A stretch of 43,540 nucleotides of DNA, taken from positions 1-43,540 of the IMG/VR virus record IMGVR_UViG_3300036912_000011; one strand, written 5' to 3'. The translations under genes and the position numbers were made by a program. The notes beneath the pieces are model-generated. The model saw only the letters and a program-made list of their open reading frames with translations. It did no database searches and was not told where the DNA came from. Shown piece after piece: positions 16,419 to 25,367 of the stretch. Position 1 is the stretch's first letter; each line of letters opens with the position of its first letter. Origin of the DNA: a virus.

Positions 16419-17995
16419 ACTCTTTCCCCTCCTACTTGCAGTACCATTGAGATGTCGGAAAGCATAATGAGGTCTGAAGAGGCAATCTGTAGTTGATACA
16501 TTCTTGCAGTCAGTCGACAGTCAAGCCTACTATCTGAGTCAAGAAATACAGCAGGCTCAAAGTTAATCGGGTCTTCCGCTTTATCTCTACCCCCAAGCCT
16601 CACCTGTGTTGCGCCCCCTAAGCCAAGAATATCAAAGAAAACCCTCGTCACATGACAGCGACGTTGCCACCCTGCTGGCCACAAATCCCCTGTCTGTAGT
16701 AACCCAAGCACAGGAGTCACCCCATCCCCCGAGGTATTAGTTCCCTGTTCATGTACCATCACCTTTGCCGTTCCTCCAACCACAACGAAAGTTCCCTCTT
16801 TACTTTTATCTCTCCAAGTAAGTGAGGTAGCCTTTTCGTCGTTAAAGACCCCCGTATCATCACTAAAGATAGCTGACGTGTCAAGCTCAAACTCTGCCAT
16901 CACAGACATAGGAAAGGGGTCACGTCTACTCCAACAGTCCATTAACCAGTTGTATACAAGAGCCTTATCAAACACTCCTCCACCACTATTGCTTTTGTAG
17001 ATGAAGTAAATCTCAGGATAAATAGGGTGAGCAAAAGAGTAAATACTGTTTGGATGACCGTTGTAAAGGTCACCGAAGAGAAAGTTGTCAACCCTATTCA
17101 CTCCAATTAACTGTGGACTAGTTCCTGTGAACTTGTAAAAACCCTCAGTCCCCAGCCAGTAGAGGGTATTTTGAAAAGAGATAACACTGTAAGGTGCAAA
17201 GCATCCAATATCATCCACAATCCTCTGTACGTTCCAGATTGTAGGAAGCCCGGTGTAAGTGAAAAGGTAAGTTGACTTTAATGTAAACGCTACAAAGGCA
17301 TTTTGTCCAAGAGCAACAAGACCCCTTATTTCTCCATCAAGGTCGAAAACTGAAGCCTCGTTAATGTTAACATTAGGCATCCACACAGTAGCGTCAAAGT
17401 CTGACACTCTTATCCTATATGGAAAAGCTGTTGTTCCCTCAACAATGTTAGCCATTACAAGATGCCCTAAGCTGTTCAAGATGAACTTAGCTCCTGCTGG
17501 CATATTGATGTCAGTACTTAACACAGTGAGAGTAGCAGGAGAGGTGGGGTCAAATACCTGCGGCTTAGTTGCAAGGTTCACCAAGACAAGCTTATTATTG
17601 ATAACCGCTGACTGCCACCTATCTTCATCCGCGCCTGTGTAGCTTGTTGCAATAGACGCAAACACCTTCGTCGTCCTGTCATAAAGGTAAACGTCAGTTT
17701 TATTCGCCACCAAGAACCACCTTGTTCCTGAGTTGTCTTGGAAGTCGAACGCGTAGTTAAGGGGGTTTGCAAAGGTGTTACTACTGTCCTCTGAAAGAGT
17801 TCCCCACCCTCCATACTTTTGTACCCTGTTATCAAGGGTGTGGAAGTTGTTCATCTCCAACCATCCACCCAAAGGCATGTCTACACTGTCAAGGTCTTTA
17901 ATTAACCCAAGCAAAATGCCATTAGGAAACTGTGAGGTGTTCCTACTGGAGTACTCCTTCTGGAGAAGGAGCTTGGGGTAAATGCTAGGAGGCAT
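16415..17995 (-). CDS. Tail tube/nozzle-like protein (beta-propeller type)
   Basis: 526 aa. Contains repeated strand-loop units such as RWQSAVINNKLVLVN, LGHLVMANIVEG, NAFVAFTLKSTYLFTY and NTLYWLGTEGFYKFTG, spaced as in the propeller of podovirus tail nozzle proteins (P22 gp10 / T7 gp12-like). Follows the adaptor and a small fibre-like gene, the expected place. Start and upstream stop share a base (TAATG at 17995). Probably forms the tail tip through which DNA passes. Confidence 0.72.
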   Translation of the reverse strand: MPPSIYPKLLLQKEYSSRNTSQFPNGILLGLIKDLDSVDMPLGGWLEMNNFHTLDNRVQKYGGWGTLSEDSSNTFANPLNYAFDFQDNSGTRWFLVANKTDVYLYDRTTKVFASIATSYTGADEDRWQSAVINNKLVLVNLATKPQVFDPTSPATLTVLSTDINMPAGAKFILNSLGHLVMANIVEGTTAFPYRIRVSDFDATVWMPNVNINEASVFDLDGEIRGLVALGQNAFVAFTLKSTYLFTYTGLPTIWNVQRIVDDIGCFAPYSVISFQNTLYWLGTEGFYKFTGTSPQLIGVNRVDNFLFGDLYNGHPNSIYSFAHPIYPEIYFIYKSNSGGGVFDKALVYNWLMDCWSRRDPFPMSVMAEFELDTSAIFSDDTGVFNDEKATSLTWRDKSKEGTFVVVGGTAKVMVHEQGTNTSGDGVTPVLGLLQTGDLWPAGWQRRCHVTRVFFDILGLGGATQVRLGGRDKAEDPINFEPAVFLDSDSRLDCRLTARMYQLQIASSDLIMLSDISMVLQVGGERV

Positions 17996-18831
17996 TAGTA
18001 AACACCTACAATTCTTACGTTTAACGCGGAGATAGTTGCAGTAAAAGGACCACGTACTTCTTGAACTGTTATTGTAATTGTTCCCCCTGCTTTAATACTA
18101 GCGTCACCAGTTAAATAAAGGTCTTTAGTTCCTGTTGTATGAGCAGAGACATAAGCACTTGCTATAGGAGTAGACCCTATGTTAATAAATATATACACTC
18201 TTGCGGAAGTAAACCCCCCCAGAACAGATACTATCGCCCTTGCGTTTATGATGATATGAATTGTCTGGTAATCATTTGCAGCTAAAACATAAGTGTAAAA
18301 AGGTGTTTCTGTATTAGTTACTGCCTGTGGTGTAGTTGCTGCCCCGTCATAAAAGATTGGCCGTCTATCCGCTTGTAAAGCAGCAGTAAATACTGTAAGC
18401 AGTTGCCAAGCAGTTCCATCATACACCACCTCCACCACTTGTCCTGCCACCAAAGCTCCTGCGTTCAGAGCAGCAGACAAAAAGGTTATCGCAACCGCAC
18501 TTCCTACATTTGTACTATTAGAGGTAATCTGCAGAGTTGTTGCTCCTGTATTCGTTGTCCCCACAAGGAACTTTACAAAAAGTCCTGCGTGCAATCCCAC
18601 CGTCACCAAGCGACTCGCGTTTCCCACCTCTACCACCACAGCATTCGCTGTTCCTGTAGCCACTCCATAAAAGTGTTTCCCATCACAGGCATGTTGTAGC
18701 CTTGTCCACCGAAGGAAGAGCTCTTGTAAATACCTCCACCATCCTGGAGCAGCACTTTCAAGCTCACCATCAGTAGGGGCGGTTACGGGAGACGACAAAC
18801 TACACGGGTCAATAGTACCTGGAGCTGGCAT
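17995..18831 (-). CDS. Tail fibre/appendage-like protein
   Basis: 278 aa. The segment from about residue 58 to 125 (ATGTANAVVVEVGN, AGLFVKFLVGTTNTGATTLQ) is the recurrent phage tail-fibre module built on short beta strands around TNTGATTL. The rest is also beta-rich (DGAATTPQAVTNTETPFYTYV). Located between adaptor and nozzle genes. Likely a virion appendage; the receptor is unknown. Confidence 0.65.
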   Translation of the reverse strand: MPAPGTIDPCSLSSPVTAPTDGELESAAPGWWRYLQELFLRWTRLQHACDGKHFYGVATGTANAVVVEVGNASRLVTVGLHAGLFVKFLVGTTNTGATTLQITSNSTNVGSAVAITFLSAALNAGALVAGQVVEVVYDGTAWQLLTVFTAALQADRRPIFYDGAATTPQAVTNTETPFYTYVLAANDYQTIHIIINARAIVSVLGGFTSARVYIFINIGSTPIASAYVSAHTTGTKDLYLTGDASIKAGGTITITVQEVRGPFTATISALNVRIVGVY

Positions 18832-18838
18832 AATTTCC

Positions 18839-19504
18839 TTAACTTAAATCTGTTCTTGCACCATCATCAGGAATACGAGCATCGTACTCCACAAGCCTTG
18901 TGAGAGCAGCTTGGTAAGACATTTCGTCAACAGGCACTCTCGCTTCTTCCTTCACAAACCTATTTTGCACTCTAAGCGCTTCCCAAAGAAGACAATCACC
19001 TGCATACTTCAGCAGAAAGTCCTCCCTGTTAAGGTCATCACCATAGTCAGCTATCCAACTATAGTACCACACCTGCAGTTGTGCGTCAGTTACTTCAGGG
19101 AATAAAAGTAAACTTGGCACTTCATTTAGCCACTCTACTCTATACACAATCCCTGTTTGTGGTACAGGCACTAGCGCGGTGGTGATTGAAGGCAGTGGGC
19201 ACGCCTGTTGCATCCTTCTCTGCCGCTGGCTAAAGCTTTCCCCAAGCAAAGGCCTGTTAACTCCATTTACTCCTAGAGAAACAGACCTTTGACTTACCAT
19301 TCCCTTAAAGTCACTTGGTAAGGGAAGGCCTACCCCCACCGAGGAGGGATATACCAGCGCAGCAGTCTTCCTTGTAAAGTTGAAGTTACGTTCCAACTGC
19401 AACCCTGTCTTTGCCATATTGACAAAGAAGTCAACCTGCGCTACTGGTATATCCTTCCTGTTAATGAAGGACATCAGGTTCGTTCTGAAGTCCTGATATT
19501 TCAC
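18839..19504 (-). CDS. Head-tail adaptor protein
   Basis: 221 aa from GTG 19504 (AAGG upstream). The pattern of an N-terminal helix pair, a beta region with VYPSSVGVGLPLPSDFKGM, and a C-terminal helical part with LLKYAGDCLLWEALR and YQAALTRLVEYDARIPD fits phage adaptor/gp4-like proteins that extend the portal. Position just after the capsid gene agrees. The name rests on pattern and gene order. Confidence 0.68.
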   Translation of the reverse strand: MKYQDFRTNLMSFINRKDIPVAQVDFFVNMAKTGLQLERNFNFTRKTAALVYPSSVGVGLPLPSDFKGMVSQRSVSLGVNGVNRPLLGESFSQRQRRMQQACPLPSITTALVPVPQTGIVYRVEWLNEVPSLLLFPEVTDAQLQVWYYSWIADYGDDLNREDFLLKYAGDCLLWEALRVQNRFVKEEARVPVDEMSYQAALTRLVEYDARIPDDGARTDLS

Positions 19505-19507
19505 AGC

Positions 19508-19711
19508 TTAGGCCTTATCCTCTCGCTGTTCATTTCTTTCCTTCTCAGGAGGGGTATCAACCGCTTCACCCTCTTGAGCTTCCGTGGGCTGCTTGCCCTT
19601 CATTTCCTTAGCACCAAAGCCCTTTGCCTTGGTTTCACTGGAGTACATACTATTGCGTGTCTCTCCAGTCTTTGCACTTCCCCCTTTCGGGGCTGACCTT
19701 TCATTCTTCAT
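19508..19711 (-). CDS. Small highly charged 67-aa protein
   Basis: Lys/Glu/Gly-rich, probably disordered (KAKGFGAKEMKGKQPTEAQ). Clear AAGGAG site before ATG 19711. One of two small hydrophilic genes between capsid and adaptor, a place where phages often keep head-decoration or assembly accessory proteins. No family recognised. Confidence 0.6.
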   Translation of the reverse strand: MKNERSAPKGGSAKTGETRNSMYSSETKAKGFGAKEMKGKQPTEAQEGEAVDTPPEKERNEQREDKA

Positions 19712-19719
19712 ATTACTCC

Positions 19720-19944
19720 TTACGCATTATTAGGTGTTGGGTCTTTAGCTCCGCCCTCATGGGCTTGCTGGGGCTGCACCCCCTTATCCAGATGATGACC
19801 GAAGTCATCTGTCTCTTCCATCTCAGTGCGAAACCTTTTCGTAGGACTGATGCCCCGAAAGTCGCCTTTGATTTCCGATTCTGGACAAGGAGATGATGCC
19901 CCGCGTGGAGCTGAGTTACTGGCTCTTCGTGAAAACCTAGCCAT
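19720..19944 (-). CDS. Small hydrophilic 74-aa protein after capsid
   Basis: ATG at 19944 follows TTGAGGA and lies 15 bases beyond the capsid stop. Arg/Ser/Pro-rich N-terminus and acidic middle (TEMEETDDFG), probably disordered. Preferred over the overlapping frame from 20048 because of spacing and ribosome site. Function unknown. Confidence 0.55.
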   Translation of the reverse strand: MARFSRRASNSAPRGASSPCPESEIKGDFRGISPTKRFRTEMEETDDFGHHLDKGVQPQQAHEGGAKDPTPNNA

Positions 19945-19959
19945 TCCTCAATCCCTTTC

Positions 19960-21180
19960 TTACGTTGACGGCGTAGCACCAACCAAGTTAGTGATGAGGA
20001 GGTGAGCTCCATCCTTCGCGCTTGTGATGTCGTTGCCAGTTCCAACATGGTGGACTTCCAAACCGCTTTCGGTCAGGAACTCATCCATGCGCTCGTCAGC
20101 ATCATTCTGCTGACGGTTCATCAACTTCTGTGTATCTCGTCCTGTCACATGGCGATACACCAAGCCATGTACATCAAGGATGAGGGCGTTGTTGCGCCAC
20201 ACAGGATGCTGAGTGAACAGGGGATGTGTACGAAGGTAGAGTGTCCCAAAGGGTGTATACCACCGAATGAGGCTCATACCAAAGGACTCATCACCAGCTA
20301 CTGTTTCCATTCGTCCCACCTTTTCTGAAAGGCGGTTGATGGCGTTTAGTGCTCCACTTCCAATCAACACAAGCTTCTCTTGTGCTGTGTTAAGGCAGAC
20401 TCGGAAGACCAGCTCAAACCATCGGCTGAGCTCATCCCCTGTGACAATGCCAGCACCATCAGCAGGAGACACCTTATACCCCGCAGGCAAGAACTGCACT
20501 AAGCCCTGTGTAGTGCGCTTAGTCTTACCCGTGGACGGGTCAGCGTACTCAGCCATCTTCGACTGAATAAACGCCCACTCCATTTGAGTCATGTGGAACT
20601 CAAGTGCCTCACGCAGCTTCTCAGTATACGGCCCACTGCGGTCGTACTTGAGTGCTGTCTTCATCACAGTTCCCGTGAGCTCCATAGGAGAACGGAAAAT
20701 CTGCGTGATGTTAGTCACCGGGGTCGGGTCAATGCTCATCACTTGAGGAGCATTACCACCTTCTGCGTTGATGTTGCCAATAACTCTAATCGGGTCACCA
20801 GCGCCAATAGACGCTACTGCTGTTCCCCAATTCCCACGAGTCACTGTCAGCACAAGCCCTGTGCTGTCAACTGCAGTAACTTCCATTTGTTCACCAGTGA
20901 GTTCATTCTCAATCTGATGCCCAACACGGAAGTTCTTATCCGCCACACTCAGCGTACTCACAGCATTGTTGTAGGATGCTGTAAGCGCACTTCGCAGTAA
21001 CGGCGTTACCTTCTCATACCAGAAGAAATGTGGGTCATTCGTCTCTTCTGGTTTCGTCAATGACAGGAAAGCTGTCAGCGGGGCCGCTCCATTCGGAGAG
21101 GCATACAAAATACCCCGCCGATAATTCTTGAAGCGGTCAGCGTCGAAGCTTACCGTGTCTCTTAGTCCAAGGATTGCCAT
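19960..21180 (-). CDS. Major capsid protein (SU10/DUF5309-like)
   Basis: 406 aa. The start region (FKNYRRGILY, then PLTAFLSLTKPEETNDPHFF at about 36-55) and a later VMKTALKYDRSGPYTEKLREALEFH block match the SU10-type major capsid group with HK97 fold. An insertion-like beta segment (about 95-140) precedes the helix spine. Follows the scaffold gene, and the 72-base gap between them holds a 21-bp palindrome. ATG 21180 follows AAGGAGAGG. Confidence 0.82.
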   Translation of the reverse strand: MAILGLRDTVSFDADRFKNYRRGILYASPNGAAPLTAFLSLTKPEETNDPHFFWYEKVTPLLRSALTASYNNAVSTLSVADKNFRVGHQIENELTGEQMEVTAVDSTGLVLTVTRGNWGTAVASIGAGDPIRVIGNINAEGGNAPQVMSIDPTPVTNITQIFRSPMELTGTVMKTALKYDRSGPYTEKLREALEFHMTQMEWAFIQSKMAEYADPSTGKTKRTTQGLVQFLPAGYKVSPADGAGIVTGDELSRWFELVFRVCLNTAQEKLVLIGSGALNAINRLSEKVGRMETVAGDESFGMSLIRWYTPFGTLYLRTHPLFTQHPVWRNNALILDVHGLVYRHVTGRDTQKLMNRQQNDADERMDEFLTESGLEVHHVGTGNDITSAKDGAHLLITNLVGATPST

Positions 21181-21226
21181 AACGGAATCCTCTCCTTATC
21201 CACCTTAGTTACGTTCCCTCTTTCTT

Positions 21227-21247
21227 CCTCTCCAATCTTTGGATAGG
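21227..21247. repeat. 21-bp palindromic element between scaffold and capsid
   Basis: Copy of the dispersed palindrome: arms CCTCTCCAA and TTGGATAGG around TCT, one mispair. It lies in the intergenic gap, so the capsid mRNA leader could fold into a hairpin here. Confidence 0.7.
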
Positions 21248-21253
21248 AAAAAT

Positions 21254-22090
21254 TCATTTATTCCTCGCCCCAAATAACAGGTCGAAGTCCTTCTCTTCTT
21301 CCGTCTTTGCCGACGCTGGTGCACCACGGGGTGCAGGCTTTGGCGGTACAGTAGGAGGCACTTGGCCATTGCCAGCGGGGGGTGTTACACCAAACCTTGC
21401 CTTGTACCTTGCAATGAACTCCCTTGCCTGTTTTGCCACATGCTCAAATAACTGCTCCTCAGTCTTAAACTGACTAACGTCAGTCTTTGTAGCAATTTCC
21501 CTACAAATGTCCACATCATCCTTTAGGTCAGCATACTTCTTTGTAAACCGTTCCTCCGCTTGCTGCACCACTTGATAATTAACATGGTCTTGCAGGGGTT
21601 TCACAACCTCTTGAATAACAGCCATTGCATACCTTAACGTCTGTGCAGTTGTTTGCTTGCTGATCTCATTGAGCACTTGGACTCCTTTTTCTGGAGATTC
21701 CAGAAACTGCTCATACATCTCTGGGGTTACCTCATACAGCTTAAGAGGTGCAGGAGGAGGAGGTGTAACTGGCTTAGGCTTTAGAGCGTCTACCACTTCC
21801 TTCTGCTGCTTAAGAAAGTCACCTAACAACGCTTCTATTGCAGGCTTCTCAACTGCCTCTTCTTTCCTTTTTTCCTCAGCGGGAGGAGGCACACCTTCTA
21901 CTGGAGGTATAGACGGAGGCACAGCTGCTGGTTTAGCCTCTGGAGTTTTAACTCCAAGGTCGCCTGCAATCTCTGATTCCGTTCCTACTGTTGGTTCTAC
22001 CCTCACCTCAGCTGGAGGTGCAGTAGGAGGTGGAGTAGCCGCTGGAGGTGGTGTCGGTTCAGCCACCGGAGGTTTTGCATCATCACTCAT
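21254..22090 (-). CDS. Scaffolding protein
   Basis: 278 aa, with a long Pro/Ala/Glu-rich disordered N-terminus (residues 1-130), a helical middle (YEQFLESPEKGVQVLNEISK onward) and a conserved-looking acidic C-terminal end EEKDFDLLFGARNK. Composition, length and position directly before the capsid gene are typical of phage scaffolds, which guide capsid assembly and then leave. No protease domain seen. Confidence 0.72.
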   Translation of the reverse strand: MSDDAKPPVAEPTPPPAATPPPTAPPAEVRVEPTVGTESEIAGDLGVKTPEAKPAAVPPSIPPVEGVPPPAEEKRKEEAVEKPAIEALLGDFLKQQKEVVDALKPKPVTPPPPAPLKLYEVTPEMYEQFLESPEKGVQVLNEISKQTTAQTLRYAMAVIQEVVKPLQDHVNYQVVQQAEERFTKKYADLKDDVDICREIATKTDVSQFKTEEQLFEHVAKQAREFIARYKARFGVTPPAGNGQVPPTVPPKPAPRGAPASAKTEEEKDFDLLFGARNK

Positions 22091-22331
22091 GTTTTTGTTC
22101 CTTCTTTGCCCCTAATTTCAGTTCGTCAATTAAACCCTGAATAGGGTCTTCCTCTAAGGCAGAGGCACGGCCTTTAGAATACTCTTGCTTCATAATATCC
22201 ATGTAGTGCATCACAGGTAGCAGGCACATATCTATCTCCTGCTTTGCCCTTCGCTTTTGAAAGTCACGAAGTTGTGTGTACTGTTCAGTCTTCTGAAAGT
22301 CTATAAGGAGCTGGCGAACATCAACACTCAT
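22083..22331 (-). CDS. Small helical protein between portal and scaffold
   Basis: 82 aa, charged and helical (YTQLRDFQKRRAKQEIDMCL). Start overlaps the portal stop (ATGA at 22328) and its end overlaps the scaffold start. Unassigned; position suggests a head assembly accessory role. Confidence 0.6.
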   Translation of the reverse strand: MSVDVRQLLIDFQKTEQYTQLRDFQKRRAKQEIDMCLLPVMHYMDIMKQEYSKGRASALEEDPIQGLIDELKLGAKKEQKHE

Positions 22332-24319
22332 TGTATTCTCCCCCCACCACCAGCAATCCCACCATCAATCTGCTCAAGGTTACCCCTTTGTACTTGGTCC
22401 TCAACATGCTCCTCAGGCATTACCTTCGCCTCTACTCCCCTAGGCTGCCCATTAGCCCCATTCAATTTTCCACTCATCGCCATCACGATTGCAAGCTGTT
22501 GGTCAGGAGGCATTGGTGGCTGAGCGAAGTCAGAAGTATTCTTGAACCCATAGTTCTGCAGCATCTGTACTATCATCTGTCCAGGATTCAACCCCCACAT
22601 CATAGCAATCTGTGGTTGAGGAAGGATGGCCATTACAAACTCTTGCAGTTTACTCGCCATCATTACCTTATCTTGGGGAGTGGTGGTGTCAACCATAGCA
22701 ATGTTGAACATCCCCTGCAAATCCTCCGGACTTACATTCACCCTTCCTGCAAGCATCTCCTGTGGATTGAGGCCCATCGAGAGTCCCATACCGAACATAA
22801 GCTTAAGGCTTCTCTGCATAGTCATGAACTGCTGAGTATTCTGTATCATCTGCTTACCCACCTGCTTAAATCCTTGCTCCCAAAGCAGTTGTGCAAGTAA
22901 ATTAACTCTTGACTGTCCACCCCTCAGCGTTGACAAGCTTTCCGTCGCTGTACGTGAGGTAGGAGTAGGCATCCCTGACACAGGGTCATTTACTCCTGTA
23001 GTTCTCATTATAAAGTTAAGTGCTGCTGCAGCATCAGCAACATGACCTTGAGTCACATCCACTACCTGAAACTGCTTCATTGCCTGCTCAATCCGCCCCC
23101 TTGCACCAGCCTTCAATCGTATCATTGGACTACGGCTTTCAATATCCTCAGTTTCCACTAAGGAAGGATCAACGATAAACTGATTGTTGATTGTCCTTCT
23201 CACACTGTTGATGTGAGTATTAAGTGACCAGCTAATAAGGTCTTGCAGTCCGTCAATTACCTGCGCCATTCCATCATTCACAAGTTCATGCTGGTCAGGA
23301 GCGTACTCAATCACACTTACAGGAAACTGTCCATGTTCGTAAGTGCAAGGTTCTGCAGCAACAATCCTTGCCTCGTTCGCCATTACTATCTTCCAAATCT
23401 GCATCCCATCGAACTCAGCAAGTTCATAGTCCTTCGGCACCAACTTCACATAAAGGTAGTCGAGGATAACCATATCCCCACCCATCAGTGTGGTAGGGCC
23501 ACGAGTAGTCCGGATTTCATCCATCCTTGACTCTCTCTCCCTATCAGTAAAGCGTCCCATAAGCGTGGTTGGTTGCTTAGGAATTCCCTTTACATTCATG
23601 AACTCTCCATTTTTCTCAGCATTCAGCATCTCGTTGTATGAGCGCTTATACTGATGAAAAACATACTGAGCCCTTTGAATATCCCCTACACTCACCGCAG
23701 GGTCAAAGCGAAAGGTGTATGGGTCGCCAAGTTCAAACTTCGCCCCTTCATACCCAATTACAGGCACTGTCTCTTTCCCAAGTAACCCACCAAGGTCACC
23801 AAGCATGGGGACTTGTCTGTTCTTCGTGATGAAGCACAGCCTCTTTTCATAGGTAGTATGCAGCACTCCAAACCCATACTTCAAACAGTCCTGTACCCAC
23901 TGGTACATCTGCAACTTCCACCCTGCCATCTCCATTTGATAGTTGAGCTCCAACTCCATTAGCTTACTTGAACGGTGAAACTGTGGCTGAGTGCCCTCAA
24001 GCTCGAAGAAAGGAGTCCGACTAAAAATAGTCATAAGCACAGACAGCGTGGTCTGTATCTGCGCCCAAGTTACTGGGTAGACTATCTTAATCGGTTCTCC
24101 TCTCTCCGAGGCTTTTTGGTCATCTTCATCAGGCACACGGAAGCAGTGGTACATCCTATCCGCCCTCTTCATCCGCTCCACGTCCTGTTCAAGTGCCTCC
24201 TCTCCCTCCATCTTCAACCTCTTGACGAAGTCAAGAAGCTTCTGATGAGGTTCATTAATGCTGTCACCGATTGTGAAGCGGTTACGAACGTCGGAGACTA
24301 TGGAGTTGAAGTCAAACAT
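22328..24319 (-). CDS. Portal protein
   Basis: 663 aa, the right size for a podovirus portal. Visible portal-like features: an N-terminal helical region, TLSVLMTIFSRTPFFELEG near residue 90, YGFGVLHTTYEKR near 148, DQHELVNDGMAQVIDGLQDL near 350 followed by a long helix, and a Gln/Met-rich helical C-terminal crown (450-640). Followed in order by scaffold, capsid and adaptor, which supports the call. It forms the dodecameric vertex for packaging and ejection. Confidence 0.82.
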   Translation of the reverse strand: MFDFNSIVSDVRNRFTIGDSINEPHQKLLDFVKRLKMEGEEALEQDVERMKRADRMYHCFRVPDEDDQKASERGEPIKIVYPVTWAQIQTTLSVLMTIFSRTPFFELEGTQPQFHRSSKLMELELNYQMEMAGWKLQMYQWVQDCLKYGFGVLHTTYEKRLCFITKNRQVPMLGDLGGLLGKETVPVIGYEGAKFELGDPYTFRFDPAVSVGDIQRAQYVFHQYKRSYNEMLNAEKNGEFMNVKGIPKQPTTLMGRFTDRERESRMDEIRTTRGPTTLMGGDMVILDYLYVKLVPKDYELAEFDGMQIWKIVMANEARIVAAEPCTYEHGQFPVSVIEYAPDQHELVNDGMAQVIDGLQDLISWSLNTHINSVRRTINNQFIVDPSLVETEDIESRSPMIRLKAGARGRIEQAMKQFQVVDVTQGHVADAAAALNFIMRTTGVNDPVSGMPTPTSRTATESLSTLRGGQSRVNLLAQLLWEQGFKQVGKQMIQNTQQFMTMQRSLKLMFGMGLSMGLNPQEMLAGRVNVSPEDLQGMFNIAMVDTTTPQDKVMMASKLQEFVMAILPQPQIAMMWGLNPGQMIVQMLQNYGFKNTSDFAQPPMPPDQQLAIVMAMSGKLNGANGQPRGVEAKVMPEEHVEDQVQRGNLEQIDGGIAGGGGRIQ

Positions 24320-24322
24320 GGC

Positions 24323-24796
24323 TTACTTTACAGGAGGCACTGATACTTTTACTGGAGCCACGGGCACAGGAGTTGGTCCTTTTGCAGGAACTACTGGTAC
24401 GGGATTTGGTACTCTCACAGGAACTGCAGGATCAGGTATTGGCACTCTTACCTGTTCTGGCGATTGCACTGGTCTTTGTACTTGCACTGGTGCTTGCACT
24501 GGTGCTTACACCGAAGTAGTAACTACTGGCTTCTGTGAAGTCACCACAGGTACTTGCTGTTCCACAGGAATATTCTTCGTTACAACTGTACGCGGCATTA
24601 CTGATGCAGCCGGTACTCCAATCGTTACTGAGTCAGCAGCAAACACAATCGGTGTCTTTCCATCAATCGTCTTGCCAAGGGCGGTTTTAACTGCCTTTGA
24701 ATTACTGATGTAGTCTCTGAGAACAGAGCGGCTAAGAGGCTTATCTGTAGTCAGCGTATCAACCTGTTTTCCGTTTACTATGATTTTGATAGTCAT
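24323..24796 (-). pseudogene. Pro-Val-repeat protein with in-frame ochre stop (96 aa + 60 aa)
   Basis: The ORF from 24796 (MTIKIIVNGKQVDTLTT) encodes 96 aa and stops at TAA 24506-24508. The same frame then stays open for 60 more codons to TAA 24323-24325, continuing the pattern of P-V/Q repeats (APVQAPVQ, RVPNPVPVVP). At the stop, the repeat unit GCA CCA GTG CAA predicts CAA, so a single C-to-T change explains it. The 96-aa product may be functional alone (beta-rich, Val-rich). The full form would have a stiff Pro-Val tail like envelope-spanning linkers. Read-through or a population variant is possible. Confidence 0.65.
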
Positions 24797-24797
24797 A

Positions 24798-25130
24798 TTA
24801 CTTTACCTGTACCCAAGAAGCTGCTGCGTTTGAACCGATGTAAGTACCAATCACAATGTTTGTGTACACTGCGTTAGTACTCGCACAGTTTGTCAAGCAA
24901 ACTGAGTTGTAGTTAGTGTAGGTTGTGGCGTGGTTCAGATTAAAAGCATTAGTCTGAACATAGATAGCCCCATTATTAGTGGGAATTATCCACAACGAAC
25001 CAGGAGCTGCCCAACCAGGATTGCCAATTTGTACAAACGTTTGCTGTACTGTTGGCCTTCCTTGTCCTTTCACCTTAGCAACAACCAAAAGGGTTGCTAC
25101 CATCATAACTGCTACTATTACTTTTTTCAT
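24798..25130 (-). CDS. Secreted Thr-Asn-rich 110-aa protein
   Basis: N-terminal signal peptide (MKKVIVAVMMVATLLVVAKVKG, cleavage likely near residue 23). The mature part has a GNPGWAAPGSLWIIPTNNG segment and many TN pairs (NYNSVCLTNCASTNAVYTN), with two Cys that could pair. Preceded by AAGGAAAG and a 21-bp hairpin. Resembles the other exported TN-rich proteins of this cassette. Function unknown; surface-exposed or lysis-associated roles are possible. Confidence 0.65.
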   Translation of the reverse strand: MKKVIVAVMMVATLLVVAKVKGQGRPTVQQTFVQIGNPGWAAPGSLWIIPTNNGAIYVQTNAFNLNHATTYTNYNSVCLTNCASTNAVYTNIVIGTYIGSNAAASWVQVK

Positions 25131-25147
25131 ACTTTCCTTTTGTTTAT

Positions 25148-25168
25148 CCTTTCCATTTATTGGAAAGG
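25148..25168. repeat. 21-bp palindromic hairpin upstream of secreted protein gene
   Basis: Perfect 8-bp arms CCTTTCCA and TGGAAAGG around TTTAT. Located in the leader of the gene at 24798-25130 on the minus strand. A member of the dispersed palindrome family. Confidence 0.75.
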
Positions 25169-25172
25169 AAAT

Positions 25173-25367
25173 TTATAGGGCTCCTAATACTGAAGTTGAT
25201 GGAGGGTTAATCCCATAAGCTTCGTATGCCTTTGCCTTAGCAAAGATGTCATCCCAATCTGCTTGTGTTGGGTCTTTCTTCACAAACAAGGCAAGCAGTG
25301 CCTGAGCAGCAGGTACGCCATACTTCAAGGCAAACTGAATGATAAGGGCAATCGTTGCAGCATCCAT
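25173..25367 (-). CDS. Small protein with one hydrophobic segment
   Basis: About 64 aa. ATG 25367 overlaps the upstream stop (TGATG) behind AAGGA; GTG 25370 is also possible. A hydrophobic, Ala/Leu-rich segment (IALIIQFALKYGVPAAQALLALFV) is followed by a charged tail. It could be a small holin-like or membrane protein in the putative lysis cluster; no family is certain. Confidence 0.6.
   Translation of the reverse strand: MDAATIALIIQFALKYGVPAAQALLALFVKKDPTQADWDDIFAKAKAYEAYGINPPSTSVLGAL

Noticed and set aside
19713-20048. Minus-strand 111-aa frame at the end of the capsid gene
   Set aside because: It overlaps the capsid 3' end heavily; the 74-aa frame from 19944 has a ribosome site and fits the gap.
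24258-24713. Plus-strand 151-aa Thr/Gly-rich open frame
   Set aside because: It is the antisense of the portal gene start and the Pro-Val repeat gene; its repeats are the complement of that repeat, and all genes here run leftward.
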